The notes beneath the pieces were generated by a model. It was not told where the DNA came from and searched no databases. It saw only the letters and a list, made by a program, of their open reading frames with translations. From NCBI GenBank assembly GCA_024138025.1, contig JAMXBD010001372.1, positions 124,001-188,000 of the forward strand: a DNA stretch of 64,000 bases. Direction: 5' to 3'. Both the position numbers and the translations under genes were made by a program. Shown here piece after piece: positions 44,382-57,103 of the stretch; the stretch's first letter is position 1; every line of letters begins with the position of its first letter. Source of the DNA: Combretum micranthum. Taxonomy: Eukaryota; Streptophyta; Magnoliopsida; Myrtales; Combretaceae.

Positions 44382-47300
44382 TGTATCACACCTCAAAGGG
44401 TACTTTAAACGCTACAATCCATCACACTCAATATTAAAGCTTAAGTATGACTACCTAAGTCATCCCATAAGCTTCAATATCGAGCGTAAGGCGTACGTTC
44501 ATGATCATAGAGGACCAACTTTGAAACAAGTTGTTTAAGACAATATTCATATAGCAATTTAAGAATAGATATCATAACATAATATCTGAATTAGGGAAAC
44601 ATATATAAAGGTCTTACAATCACAAAAGGGCATTCCCTTGCTAAAAGATATAGTTCATTATAGTCTAGTGAAGCCTAATCAAAATAATTACAAGAATATT
44701 TACTTAGAAATCTAAGTCTACATATAGTCTTTAACTTCTTCCAAAAACTCCTTAAGCCAAAAGGTAATACCTGCGAGAAATACCTTCGGGATTCAACCAT
44801 AAATGGGGAAACTGCAAGAGATATCTATAAGGGGGTAAGCTTCTTTACTTAGTGAGAATTAAATCCACAAGTAAAGTACTGAACAATCAATAATCAACCA
44901 AGTTATTTAATCAAGTATATGAGATACAAGCAATCACATGAATAATCAATACATATGATTTTCTGAGAATCATATGTTTAAATGGATTTATCCCTCCACT
45001 CAGTGTTTAGGTGTTCCGGGCAACGAAGCTGTAGTTCGCAAATGATATTTTTGTAGTTTTGAACAGATTCCTACAAATCGCTAAAATGTAGTTGATTCAG
45101 GTGCCCACTCACCATTTAATTTCAGACAATCAAAGTCATAGATTATGATTTTGGGTCCTCAACGTCATTACTATGTCCTTATCCTACAAAGGGTATAGTA
45201 ATGAATGCAATGTGACTCACTACGTGTGTCACGCCCAAAGGGCATCTTAAACGCGACTGTCTGCCACATTCAATATTAAGGCTTAAGTATGACAACCTTA
45301 GTCATCCCAAAAATCTTGATATCGAGTGTAAGGCATGTCTTCCCTATCTTAGTGGACCAAACTTTGGATCATGCCGTTTAAGCAGTTATACATAATGGCA
45401 ATTAAGGAAATAGATCATAACAATATAACCAAGGTTCACAAAAACTATTAAAGAGTCTTTGCAGCATTAAAGGGCATTCCCCTATTAAAGATAACCAAGA
45501 CTAATAAAGAGTTATCATCATACGATTTTACACTTTTGAATCTTTTCTTGTAATCCATATCTACCTCTAGCTTACACTCTTATCCATAAGATCTTAGCTA
45601 GAAGGCATTACCTGAGTAAAATAACCTCTTGGTTCCAACCCAAGGTACGAGAGCTGCAAAAGATATCTAAGAGGGTGTAAACTACTAGCTTAGTGAGATT
45701 TATTTCCACAAATAAACACTCGACATCCAAAAATCAAAACAAGTTTATTTAAACAACCATATGAAATTCACAAGCACGTGGGCAAACAATACATTTGATT
45801 TTCCGGGAATCATATGTTTGAATGGATTTACCCCTCCATTCGGTGGTAAGGTATTCCGAACCGCAAAGGCCGTCATTGTATAGCATAACTCCATGATAGT
45901 TCTTGTTTATTATCTTTCCAAAGAAAATAACATGATCTAATTATTTGTAGTTTATTTCTTAGCCACTACATAGCTGTCAAATATGTTTTATTCGGATGTT
46001 TTCTCATCACTAGTTGATTTGGACAATGCCTCTTCGCTTTATAGAAATTACAGACTCTATGAATCTCCTTACTAAGCATTTGTCCCACCAAAGGTATAGT
46101 ATTAAATGCAATGAACTCACCCGATGACATGCATGAATTAGTTTAGTTAAGTACTCATAGCATAATTAAATATTTTGTGGGTGATCATAGAATTGCAGAC
46201 AATCAATCTTATACTAGATCAAACATTCATTATAAACAATTCATACCTCGATATGCTTAATCGTAATTTCAACCAAGTATGTAGAGTACATGCATTTTTC
46301 ATTGTATCTTTTTCTTAATCTTAATGCCACTACTTTACAAGCAAAATCATAATTGTAAATATGTAAGAAATAAACTCACTCGACCATTTGTGCGAATACT
46401 TTTAGTCAAGGAAATCCTCGGGATACGAGAACTTGGTCTCCTTGTCACCTAAATAAGAGAAATACTCATAATGAGTATTTCTTGGAAGTTCTACCTAAAC
46501 TTGTATTCTACTTTTACTATATTCATCAAAATTCGTATAGAAGAAAATTTCAACTTAAAATGGCCATAACTTGCTCATTTTAACTACGAATTTCGCATAT
46601 AATATACCGATTTCTACCTACTTGAAAAGATCTATATATTTATAAGGTTATTTTCTAAATAAAAGGTTGTTTGGCTTCCCAAAAGCCTCAATACAAACCA
46701 AAATGAGAAATTCTAGTTTTTGCAAAACAATTTCTAAACCCAATTTTATTCAAAAATTCTTTTGGCAAAATTATCAATACATATATGGTTGAAAAATCCT
46801 TTGAGTATTTATATAGACTCAAATTATATGTAAGATTCTAATGGTGTTGTCTCAACGATTATTTCTCGTAAAACAATTTATTTTAAAGGTGTTAAAACTT
46901 AACAAATTCCTTTCTAAGTGTTTTGGAGAAATTTTATAATTTCTTAGGCTATTGTAAATAAGTATATTCTTTTTTTTTCCAATTTCTTTTTTAAAACAAA
47001 TAAATTTCCTTTTTAACTTTTAATCCTTACAAATTTTGCTTTTGTGGCAAAAGGTGAGTTTCCAAAGTTTTTATTACGTTATGGATAGTCTATGGTGATT
47101 TTTAATTTTGTATATATTTCCTTTTTAAAGAAAAAATGGTTTTGGTAAACAAATCTTTTTATCCTTATATTCTCATCTTCTAACTTTTTTTAAATAACTT
47201 TTATTTCTAAAACTTAGTTCCTTAAGTCTTCTATCAATTTTTCTTGGAAATAATTTATTCTTTTTAAGTTGTTGATAAAATTCGTTATTTTTGAAATCAC

Positions 47301-47880
47301 CATTCTTATATTTTTTATTTCTTTTGAAAATGATTTTATTATTTATATACTTGGAAATCCTTTATTTTATATGTGGGTCTATAGATTAGAAGGTTGATTT
47401 CTATCTTAACTTTGAAAACTAGTTTTATTTTTGTTGTTATTATAGAGTTAGTTTAAATCCTACAACTAAACTTTTATGAAAATTTTGCTTACCAAGAAAA
47501 CATTTTATGCTAAGTTTTGATAAACTTTATTTGGTCTACTATTAAAGAAAAAGTTCATTTTGTTTATTAATTTTTTTTAAGAAATCATTTTCATTGTTAT
47601 TTAAGAAAAAGCTTGGTGAGTTTGAGAAGAAGTTGTAAAAATGATTTTCCTATGGGTTTGCTAATAAAATCTTGATTTAGACATAAAGTTATTTATTAAG
47701 AGAATTTAGTTCCATTTTCCTTTATTAAAGAAATATCTACTTTAAATTTTTGTTGAGACAAATCATTATGATAATGCATGTTCATGAGCACATAATATGA
47801 AAAATGATGAAAATATATAAGATAAGAAGCAGGATAATATTAATAAGCAATATAGCAATAATAAGCAAGATAATATCAAG

Positions 47881-47961
47881 TATTGGGAACCTTAGCTTCA
47901 TTAATGCAACCCAATCAAGCATCGGGAGTCTTAGCTTCATCAAGGTAAACCCGAGACTAAG
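47881..47961 (-). repeat. 39-bp minisatellite in LTR B, two copies
   Basis: Unit starting TATTGGGAACCTTAGCTTCA at 47881 and a second, diverged unit from 47920 (ATCGGGAGTCTTAGCTTCAT). The same unit occurs three times in LTR A and once in LTR C. Confidence 0.85.
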
Positions 47962-48502
47962 TCCCAAAAAGCAAAAGAAAAAGAAAGAAAAGGAAAAAGC
48001 AATAATAGCAAGTTAGAGAAAAGTAGTGAGCATTAGGCTCTAAAAATATATATATATATATACTTAATTATATATATACTTAGATTACAGCATAATTATA
48101 ACAAATAATCATTAGTAACAACATATATAGAAGCATAATAACAAGATAATAATATAGGAATTTCATGTGCAAGAATAAAACATGAACATGTTGTTGTTTT
48201 TACTACTCATGTGAGTTTCAAAACAACACTATGGTTATGCTAAGTTACATGACATGGTTAAAATGAATGGTTGGAAAGAAGTTTACCTAAAGTATTTTTG
48301 TAATAGGAAGAAGGTAATGAATGTATGTTTATGTGGTTAATGGTATGTGGTAGATGGTTTGTGTATAGAGAAGGATTTTGTGAGTATTTGGTGAAAGAGA
48401 GTTTTGATAGAGAAGAATTTTGTGGAGATTGTTTGTGGAGAAATTTTGAGAGAGTTTTCTTATATGAAATGAAGGTGTGAAAGAAGTGGAGGGAAAATGA
48501 GT

Positions 48503-48510
48503 ATTTATAG
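48503..48510 (-). promoter_or_regulatory. TATA box of LTR B
   Basis: TATAAATA on the - strand, followed downstream by a TC/CA-rich leader. The same box sits in the corresponding place of LTR C (53715-53708) and LTR A (54912-54905). Confidence 0.7.
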
Positions 48511-50950
48511 AATTTTTAGAGTGAAAATTAGATGTAATAAAATAAATTGTAAAAGAAAATAAATGAGAGAGAGGGAGGGAGATTGGCACCGGTTTTAGAG
48601 GGAAAAGAGAGAGTGTGTGAGTTGATTTGTTTGTATTTTGTAAGAAAATAATTAAGATGTGATATATGATTTAATATAAGATGTATTGGAAAAGTAAAAA
48701 GTAAGAAAATAGGTATGTAGGTAGTAATAATAAATAGTAAAGAAACGTAGATATGGTGAATAATAATGAATATTAGAGAAGTATAATGAATAGTAAACAA
48801 GACTAATAAGTTACCGGTAGTAAAGAAAATACGTGTATAAATGTAATATTTGTAGTTTTTAGCTAACGAAAAATTAAGAAATTGATATTTTTGGGTTTCT
48901 TATGTTATTACGAGTCTATCGGTATAAACAGAATATTTTTACAGTCCGTGTTCTCAGCACGGTTTTCGAAAACTGATCCCGTTCGGATCTAATAGACATT
49001 AGAATTAACATATCTGAAATATTTATACTTCCCTATATAATTACGAACCATTACAAGCCATTAACTTAATTTCGTTGTTTAGGGTTTAAGAATACGGGAT
49101 TGCCGGATCTAAACTCTAGAGTTTTGGCATAGGTTTTTGTTGACTAGAGTTTCCGGTTTACTTTCAGTTCCAAGGTTTGAACTTAGAAATCATCGAAAAA
49201 ATCTAGGGGTTTACAATGTGTCATGCATGAATCATTTAATTTAAGTAATCATGACATAACATTAGTCATTTTATAAGTGACCATAAATTTGCAGACAACC
49301 AATATTACATTAAATCATACAATGATTAATTAACAATTCCCACATTGATATACTTATCATAACTTTAACCATGTAAGTAAAACACATGCGCTTTCATATT
49401 TTTTTCTTTTCCTAAATCTAGTGTCACTAAGCTACAAGCAAATACATAAGTACAATTGCAAGAATTTAAACCCACCCGGCCATATCAGCAGAAGCTCCTT
49501 AACCGAAATAGTCATCCGAATAAGGTAGCTCGGACTCCACGTCACCTATATTAAAAAACAATCCGAAATAAGTGTTTCTTAAAAGATCTACTTAAACTTG
49601 TAACTCTATTATACTAAGTTCGTCAAAATTCGCATAGAGTGAAATTCCATCTTAAGATGGTCATATCTTACTCATTTTAACTCGGAATTTTATATATTAT
49701 ATACCTACTTCTACCTACTCGAAAAGATCTATCCATTTCTAAGGTTATTTCCTACATACAAGATCATTTGGGATGCTAAACACCTCGGTACAGATTCAAA
49801 ACGAATATTTCCAGATTTTGCAAAACAATTTTCCAACCCAAATTTATTCAAAATTCCTTTGGTAAAAATATAGATATATATATATATGTAATTGAAAAAT
49901 CCTTTGAGCATATATAAGCTCACTTTATTTGCAAAAATTCTAATGGTAGTGTCTCAACGATTTATTTCATAAAACAATTCATTTCAAGTGTTGAAACTTA
50001 AATTTGACAAATTTCTTTTTAAAGTATTTTGAAGCAACTTTATATTTTTCCTAGGTTATTATAAATGAGTATATTCTTATTTTGCTTTCCCATTCCTTTT
50101 TCCGAAACAAATAAATTTATCCCTTAATTTTGGTATTTCACAATTTTTACTTTTAGTGATAAAATAACAAAGTTACCAAAAAGTTTGTTAAGTTTTTTTT
50201 TTCTCATATTTTTATTTGCCTTTAGAATGGTTTTAGCAAATGAGTTTTTTTTTTCTTATATTTTTATTTATTAACTCTTTTAAAAATAAATTTTTGTTTC
50301 TAAAACTTAGTCTTTTGTTTCCTCTACCAATTTTATTTGAAAAGAAATCATCTTTATTGATATAATCCTTTGTTTTTATCTTATCATATTTATATTCTTG
50401 TTATTTCTTTGAAAATAGACTCCTTCTTTAGAAACTTGAAAATCAATATTTCTCTAAGTGGGTTTATAAGTTATTAGGTTGATTTTGTTTTACTTTAAAA
50501 ACTAGTTTGTTTTCTTGGTTTTGTTATGGAGTTGAAAAAACTTTAAATGTAAAGTTTTTTGTGAAAACTTTGAATACTAAAAAATTATTTTTACTAAAAC
50601 TTAAGTTACCATATTATGAAAAGAAGATGTTTATTTCTTTTATTTCCTTAGTAAAATTATTCTTGTTGTTATTTAAGAAGACTTTGAGAAACTTGATAAA
50701 ATGTTGTAAAAGTCAACTTTTATGTTGTTGATGATAACTCCATTATTTAGTGATAAGTTACATAATAGAAAATTTAGTTTCAAGTTTTTATATTAAAGAA
50801 AAATTCTATTTTAAATTTACTTGAAACAATATCATTGTGTAGATACATGTATTATGAGCATGTAGTATTTAAATGATGAAAATATAAGATAAGAAACTAG
50901 ATAATATGGATAAGCAATATAACAATAATAAGAAAGATATTATAGTCAAA

Positions 50951-51067
50951 TATTGGGAACATTAGCTTCATCAAGATAACCCGGTCAAGTATTGGGAGTA
51001 TTAGCTTCATCAAGGCAACCCGGTTAAGTATTGGGAGCCTTAGCTTCATCAAGGCAACCCGAGACTA
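50951..51067 (-). repeat. 39-bp minisatellite in LTR A, three copies
   Basis: Units begin at 50951, 50990 and 51029, each TATTGGGAR(C/T)-TTAGCTTCATCAAG-AACCCGG-type. The array lies about 70 bases before the insertion point of LTR C. Confidence 0.9.
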
Positions 51068-53187
51068 TGTCCCAAAGAAAAAAAAGAAAAAGGAAGAAAA
51101 GAAAAGCAATAATAAGAGCAAACATAGTAATAAGTTTGTCACGCCCCAGAGGCTACCCTAAACGTAGCAGTCCGCCGCATATAATATTAAAGCTAATGAA
51201 TGGCAACCTTAGTCATGCAGGAGCTTCGATATCATATGCAAGGCGTGCTTCCAAGATAGTAGGAGACTCATAGGGGTATTACGTTTAAATAGATAGCAAA
51301 AACAAACATGAACTTAAATAGATAAACATAAGATCTTCATTTAATAACAAATTCGTACATCATTTAGGGGCATTCCCCCGCCTTAAAGTTTTTGTTCAAC
51401 TATACTAATAACAAAATAAACATAACTACCACAAAAGCCTACTATAGAGATTTTCCTAGAAGTCTATGTTCAAAATTAAAAATACATAAACTTCTCCCAA
51501 AAACTCCTAGTAACTTACACTCGTACCTGGCATAGGGGCTTCTTGGGGCCAACCATAGATAATCATACTGTAATAGAAAACTATAAGGGTATAAGCAAGA
51601 CTAGCTTAGTGAGATAATTCCATCTATAAGACATTTCCATAATTCATACAAGTATTTTAAATCAAAACATATGAAAATGCACCAATCATATGAACAAGCA
51701 GATACACATGATTAACCGGAAATCAAGTGTAGCAAGGATTTAACGCCCTCCATGACAAGGGTTGGGAGGTTACAGGCCCATACGACTATCAATATCCACA
51801 GATTTACCGGCTCCTGCTTGCCCTGTAGACTTTCGGCTCCTACTAGCCACCATGTAGACTTTTCGGCTCCTGCCAGCCACCACTACCATTTTCCGTTTCC
51901 CTACACGAAGAATAGTAGTGAAACAAATGTGACTCATGTGAATGATATGCATGAATTGATTTCAATATAAAATTTAACCATAGATGTTTAGTTCAAGTTA
52001 AAGGCGATCAACACAATTTTCACCATATTAAAACAAGAATCACAATTTATTTATCAAACCAACTTCCGATATTCTTAACTTGTATTCAATCATTGATAAT
52101 ACCAAATCACACAATAATTATCCATTTTATCTTTTCTTAATTGCTAGTGCTTCTAATTACAAGCACAAAACAAGGAAATGAACATAATAAAAGGAATAAC
52201 TCACTCCATAACGGTAGATCTAATCGAAATAGTCCTCTGGATAGATGATCTCGAGTCCCTCGTCACCTAAACAAGATGAAATACCCAAAATGAGTCTTTC
52301 ATAAAACTTCTACTCTTGAAGATTCTAAACTTTTCTTAAAATCGCGGTAAAATCATAGAAGAGGAAATTTCAACTTAAAATGGCCATAACTTGCTCATTT
52401 TAACTCGAAATTTCGCGTATAATATAGCATTTTCTACCTACTCGAAAAGATCTACACATTTCTAAGCTTATTTTCATAAAACTAAGTCGTTTGGGTTCCA
52501 AAAAAGCAACGACCAGATTCCCCGCGAATTTGCAAAAACTTGAGTTCCTCTTTTTAAATAAAACTCAATTGAAGACATGAATGTTCCAAGTATTTTTATA
52601 AACTTTTTGGAAGATATATACATATATGTATTGACTTGTAACAACTGGATGAAGTAAATGAGGTTGTCTCAACTTATGGAAAAATAAAGTTTTTAAAAGA
52701 TTGCGAACTTTGAGATTTTGTTGGAATATTCATTTTACTTTTGAAAAGGTCTTGAGTTATTTGAGATGAATATTCCTTTTTCTAAATTTAATCTCTTGTA
52801 ATTACTTTAAATTCTTAAGGAGTGGTTTTTATTTTCTACACTTAGATTCCAACAACTTTTAAAAGTAATAACAATTTCATAAAATGATGTTCTTGTTTCT
52901 TGTAATGATTCTAAAAGAATTTCTAATACTTTGATGAAAAATAAGTTTGTATAAAACCTTTTGTTTATTTAAGAAAAATCGTTTCTAAGCATGTTCATGA
53001 GTTTTTAAGAAATCTATTTTCTACATTTATTTCTTTAGAAAGAATATTTAATTTAAGAAAACACTTCCTCATTTATTTTTGTTGAGACAAAAACATTATG
53101 TTCATGCATGAATATGAATCATAAAATTATGAAATATAAAGGAACATAATAACTTAAAAGAATAAGCAAATAATGAAATAAATCAAG

Positions 53188-53226
53188 TATTAGGACCTTA
53201 GCTTCATCAAGGTACCTCGGGACTAA
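53188..53226 (-). repeat. 39-bp minisatellite unit in LTR C, single copy
   Basis: TATTAGGACCTTAGCTTCAT then CAAGGTACCTCGGGACTAAG: one unit, directly followed by the sequence that closes the array in A and B. Confidence 0.8.
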
Positions 53227-53707
53227 GAAAAGACTAGTCCCAAAAAGATAAGAAAAAAAAATGTTTTGACTTGATAAGGACAAGTCTAAGACTAGAAAGA
53301 CTAGTCTTAAGAACAACTTGAAATTAAATAGATTGCATTAAAGTAAATAAATTGCATGGAAGGTAAATAAATTGCAAGGCAATAAGCTTATATGCTCTAA
53401 ATTTATATATATAGCTATATAGATATTTAGATAGTTATGAACATAAAGGAACATAAAGGAATTGATATTATGAATAAAAACAAAGTATGAACCTATTGTT
53501 ACTTTCTTAACCTTCATGGTTTTGGAAAACACACATTAAGTTCATACTAAGTAAATGAACATAGGAATTTCTTGAAGAATTTTTACCTAAAAGAAATGAA
53601 CTAAAGAGAGCTTCTTGGAAGAACTTTCTTGGAGAGATTTGGAGAGAATTTTGAGTATAGTAACTTTAGTAAAGAAGTGGTGTGAAAGAAGTGAAGGTAT
53701 GAGGGGG

Positions 53708-53715
53708 TATTTATA
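53708..53715 (-). promoter_or_regulatory. TATA box of LTR C
   Basis: TATAAATA on the - strand, colinear with the boxes of LTRs A and B. Confidence 0.7.
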
Positions 53716-54475
53716 GGAAAATGTGGGAGATAATTTGTGTTAATTAAATAAAGTAAAAATAAAACAAATTAGAAGAGATGGGAGAGGGGTCGGCTACATA
53801 TAGGGAAATGGGGATGAAAAATTTATTTTTTTGTTATTTTGTTAATTAAAAGTAAGAAATGAAATATGTGAAATTGTATTGGAAATGAAAATGTGTAAGA
53901 AATAGGTGTATGGGTTGTAAGAGTAGGTTGTCAGAAAAAGTAGATATAGATGAATAGTGTAGAATAGTAGAAAATAGTGTAATGTAAAAGTAGATATGAC
54001 AATTAAATGCCGGTAGTAAGAAAATACACGTATAAATGTGATATTTGATATTTTTACCTACCGAAAAATTACGAAATTGATATTTTGGAAATCTTATATT
54101 TTTATGAGTCTAACGGTATATTCGGAATATTTTTTCTATTCCGAGCTCCAGAACACGTTTTTCGAGAACTGTGTCTGATCGGGCTCTAAGGACACTTGAA
54201 TTTTGCAAATATTATATTTTTACGTAACCTATAGCTATTACAAACCATAATAACTAATTACTCAAACTTCGTTTTCTAGGGCTAGGGAAAACGGTATTGC
54301 TGGACTTAAGCGGTTATAGTAAATTAGGGTTTTGATGACTCTGGAAATCCGGTTGACTTCCAATTAGGGTTTAAACTTTAAATTCGAATCCAAAATTTCG
54401 GGGATTTGCAAAGTTTGTTAGTGAGTTAGTGAGCATTAAGCTCTAAATATATATATATATATATAATATATATAT

Positions 54476-54500
54476 ATAGATAGATAGATAGATAGATAGT
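54476..54500. repeat. (GATA)n microsatellite next to a (TA)n run
   Basis: About six ATAG/GATA units preceded by a long TA run (54445-54475) in LTR A; LTR B has only the TA run at this place. Confidence 0.85.
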
Positions 54501-54904
54501 AACATATAAAAAGTTAGGTTAGAATCATGATAATAACAATAATAAATCATAATAACAACATAATAGCAAAACAACATAATATGAAATTTATTCATGAATA
54601 AGAACAAAACATGAACATAGTATTACTTCTATAACATTGGAATGTTTAAGAAACATACATCATGATCATGTTAAGTTACATAGTATGGTAGAAAGAAATG
54701 GGTAAGAACTTTTACCTAAGAAAATAATATGGAAGTGGTAGTAGAAGAAAACTTGAATAGTGTTTATGCGTGTAGGAGTTGTATAGAAAAATTTAGGTAG
54801 TAAAAGAAAGAAAGAGAGATTTTGGTAGAGAGTATTTGAGAAGAGAATTTAGGAGAGTTTTAGTGATGTGAATGAGTGTATGAAAGAATTGAAGGGAGAT
54901 TGGG

Positions 54905-54912
54905 TATTTATA
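54905..54912 (-). promoter_or_regulatory. TATA box of LTR A
   Basis: TATAAATA on the - strand, in the third piece of the split LTR. Confidence 0.65.
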
Positions 54913-55481
54913 GAATTTTTGGAGTGAAAGTTTGACGTGAATGAAGATATATGAGAAAAGTAAAAAGTACATAATAGTTATGGTAGAGTATAGAAACAGG
55001 TGTAGAAAAAGTAGAGATACATTAATAGTAATGAATATTGTAGAATAGTACTATGAATAGTAGATAAGACAAATTAATATCGGTAGTAAAGAAAATATGT
55101 GTAATTAAGTTATATCTGATATTTTTAGATACCAAAAAATTATAAAACTGATATTTTTGAAATCCTTGTATTTTTACGAGTTTATTGGTATTAGTGGAGT
55201 ATTTTTTTCGTCGGGAGTACCAAGGCACGATTTTCGAAAATTGATCCCATTAGGATCCGAAAGACACAAAAAATTATCAAATATGATATTTTTATGCATC
55301 ATTATATTATTACGAACTATTATTCACTACTATCTCAATTTCATTGTTTCGGGATTAGGAACACAGGATTACCGGATCTAATCTATTAGGGTTTATTGCG
55401 TATTTGTTAATATTAGGGTTTTCAGTTGACTTCCGGTTTAAGATTTGAACATAACCGTAGCATAAAATTTAGGGGATTATA

Positions 55482-56371
55482 GCAATACATCACATGAGCT
55501 AAAACTTAAACCAATATCATAAGATATGTGGGAATAATTTAAAGACCGCTTTGCTAGTAGCATATGCTTGGACATGAACTCATTTTAAGGTTCACCTTCT
55601 TCCTGTTATATGTACAAAATACCCAAATAAAAATGGTAAAATATGGGGGAATGGTGGAAAAATATGTAAATATCAATTAAGTAGAGCTACTATCATTTTC
55701 AATTATTTTTCTACACTTCATGCAAATGATTTATCATTCATGTATTTCACTACCTCTTAATTAATTTTTATAATAAATCAACCTCAAAATGTAAATATAT
55801 ATATATAGTTTTTTAAGCTAGGAACGAAGTATAAAATTATACTTTATCATCCGCTAAAACAACGATATCAAAATAGTCTCATTTAAAGTTCATAACTCTT
55901 ATCACACCATTATATATTCAATCCATATACAACATGATGTAGAGCAGATTACGAGCCGGTTCTTAGATAAATTAGACAAATCCAAAAAGCCCAAGAAGAA
56001 ATAAACGCACAGCCTATCTTCAAAAAGCCATAACTTTTAGTATACAACTCTGTTTTCTTGTTATTACTAATGCATGTGAAGCTCTTTTAGAGATGTACAT
56101 TTATTGCACTTTAAAATGGTTTTTAAGCCCAAAAACCTTTATTTAGAGCCTGAAAATGAGATTTTAAGTTTTTTGTTCGAATTTTTTTATTTGGATGCTT
56201 AGGTTTTTTTTAGAGACGATATATGATCGTCCTCTTCTTGTTGCAGAATACTTTTTATTATGTAAGAATGTTCCAAAATTCCCTGAGTGGAGATTTTTCC
56301 TCAATTTCGTTTTGATTTATAAGATTAATCATTGATTGATCTTGTCTTTTACGCTACTTGCTGGATCAATT
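55482..56371. other. Probable decayed 5' LTR end of a gypsy remnant
   Basis: No gene. The right part leads directly into a tRNA-primer-like site at 56372, so the sequence before it is probably an LTR tail. No second copy of it is visible, so its left edge is unknown. Confidence 0.45.
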
Positions 56372-56383
56372 TGGTATCAAAGC
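56372..56383 (+). other. Primer binding site of the gypsy remnant
   Basis: TGGTATCAAAGC, one base from the methionine-tRNA complement TGGTATCAGAGC, 18 bases before the gag ATG. Confidence 0.75.
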
Positions 56384-56400
56384 GAGATATTCTTGCAACA

Positions 56401-56913
56401 ATGTCAATAGATGGAAGTTCAAGAGGTGGTCAAGTTCTAGACGTTTCTCGGGGTGTGAAAGCCCTGTGAACCGAAGTGTAGGCTCAAAGGACAGTGTTGG
56501 ATAAAATGGCTAAGAGATTGTGGCATTTAGAATAGTACTTTGATAGCCTGATCGAGTGTTTCGATGCGATGGGATCCAATGCCAACAGAGACAGGAATGG
56601 TAATGGGATGCGACCAAGGGTGGAGCATGCACACAGCGATCCTATTGTTAGACTTATAGCTGCAAATCGTGAGTATATGTGCGAAGATGATTCTAAGGAG
56701 GAAGATGACATGTTGTTTGAAGAGGAACAACCACATAGAAGAGGTAATGGTGATTGCAGATACAAGAGAAAAAATTATGGTTTCAATTATGGAGACAGTA
56801 GAGAATTCAAGCTGAAGGTTGATATTCCCAGTTTTAGTGGGAATTTAAAAATTGAGGATTTTCTTGATTGGATAGCAGAAATTGATAGGTTCTTTGAATA
56901 TATGCAAGTTTAA
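56401..56913 (+). pseudogene. Ty3/gypsy gag N-terminal remnant
   Basis: ATG at 56401 gives MSIDGSSRGGQVLDVSRG, a typical opening for plant gypsy gag-pol, interrupted by stops near 56468 and 56533. The frame 56569-56913 reads [20 protein letters not shown], an acidic run ([15 protein letters not shown]) and then the conserved gag entry [20 protein letters not shown] with [14 protein letters not shown] stop follows and similarity fades by about 57000. No zinc knuckle, protease, reverse transcriptase or integrase follows, so this is a 5' fragment only. Confidence 0.87.
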
Positions 56914-57103
56914 CATGTTTTACCAAGTCAAGAAATTGCCACCTAATTAACTTTTAAGACATAAGTTGTTAACTCACATTAGTCACCAAAATAAAGTTTA
57001 TTCTTTTACTGAGAAGGCTCTGAGGTCTAAAACAATGCGAATTACTTGGCATAATTCTTTCTCTGATTTACATTCTTATCTTTCTTTCAATGTTATTGTT
57101 TAG

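Larger units (their letters stand above)
45227..49215 (-). mobile_element. Solo LTR B (3989 bp) inserted in LTR A
   Basis: TGTCACGCCCAAAGGG...CTAGGGGTTTACA on the + strand. Flanks ACGTG (45222-45226) and ATGTG (49216-49220) agree at four of five bases, and the host sequence resumes on the right with TCATGCATGAATC, which B itself contains near 46120, confirming insertion into a sister LTR. The - strand promoter has TATAAATA at 48510-48503. The frames at 48329-48589 and 48528-48800 are the threonine/serine-rich reading of this leader and U3, not genes. It carries two copies of the 39-bp minisatellite. Confidence 0.87.
51137..54410 (-). mobile_element. Solo LTR C (3274 bp) inserted in LTR A
   Basis: TGTCACGCCCCAGAGGC...TTTCGGGGATTTGCA on the + strand with perfect 5-bp duplications AAGTT (51132-51136 and 54411-54415). 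The host LTR resumes on the right with GTGAGCATTAAGCTCTAAA, which B contains intact near 48025. TATA box TATAAATA at 53715-53708 on the - strand. It is more diverged from A and B than they are from each other, shorter, and has one minisatellite unit. No internal retroelement sequence adjoins. Confidence 0.92.
44382..55481 (-). mobile_element. Solo LTR A (host LTR), split into three pieces by LTRs B and C
   Basis: Pieces 44382-45226, 49216-51136 and 54411-55481 join, once B and C and their duplications are removed, into one LTR of about 3.8 kb colinear with B along its whole length. On the + strand it opens TGTATCACACCTCAAAGGG (B has TGTCACGCCCAAAGGG) and closes AGGGGATTATA where B has AGGGGTTTACA. 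The left TG is kept; the right end has lost the canonical CA. Orientation is - because a TATAAATA box and pyrimidine-rich leader lie on that strand (54912-54905) and because TGTAAACCCC...GGGCGTGACA is the usual polarity of such gypsy LTRs. No PBS, PPT or coding sequence adjoins, hence solo. A target duplication could not be read. It is the oldest of the three by nesting. Confidence 0.85.

Noticed and set aside
48329..48800. Two - strand open frames rich in Ser, Thr, Ile and Phe
   Set aside because: They cover the U3/leader of LTR B around its TATA box; the colinear parts of LTRs A and C are not open.
51752..51970. 72-codon frame MTRVGRLQAHTTINIHRF
   Set aside because: Lies inside solo LTR C in an area of repeated CGGCTCCTGC words; the opposite strand is open too and sister LTRs have no equivalent frame.
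56569..56913. Host gene encoding an acidic RNA-binding-like protein
   Set aside because: The [13 protein letters not shown] entry motif and the primer site just upstream identify it as gypsy gag.
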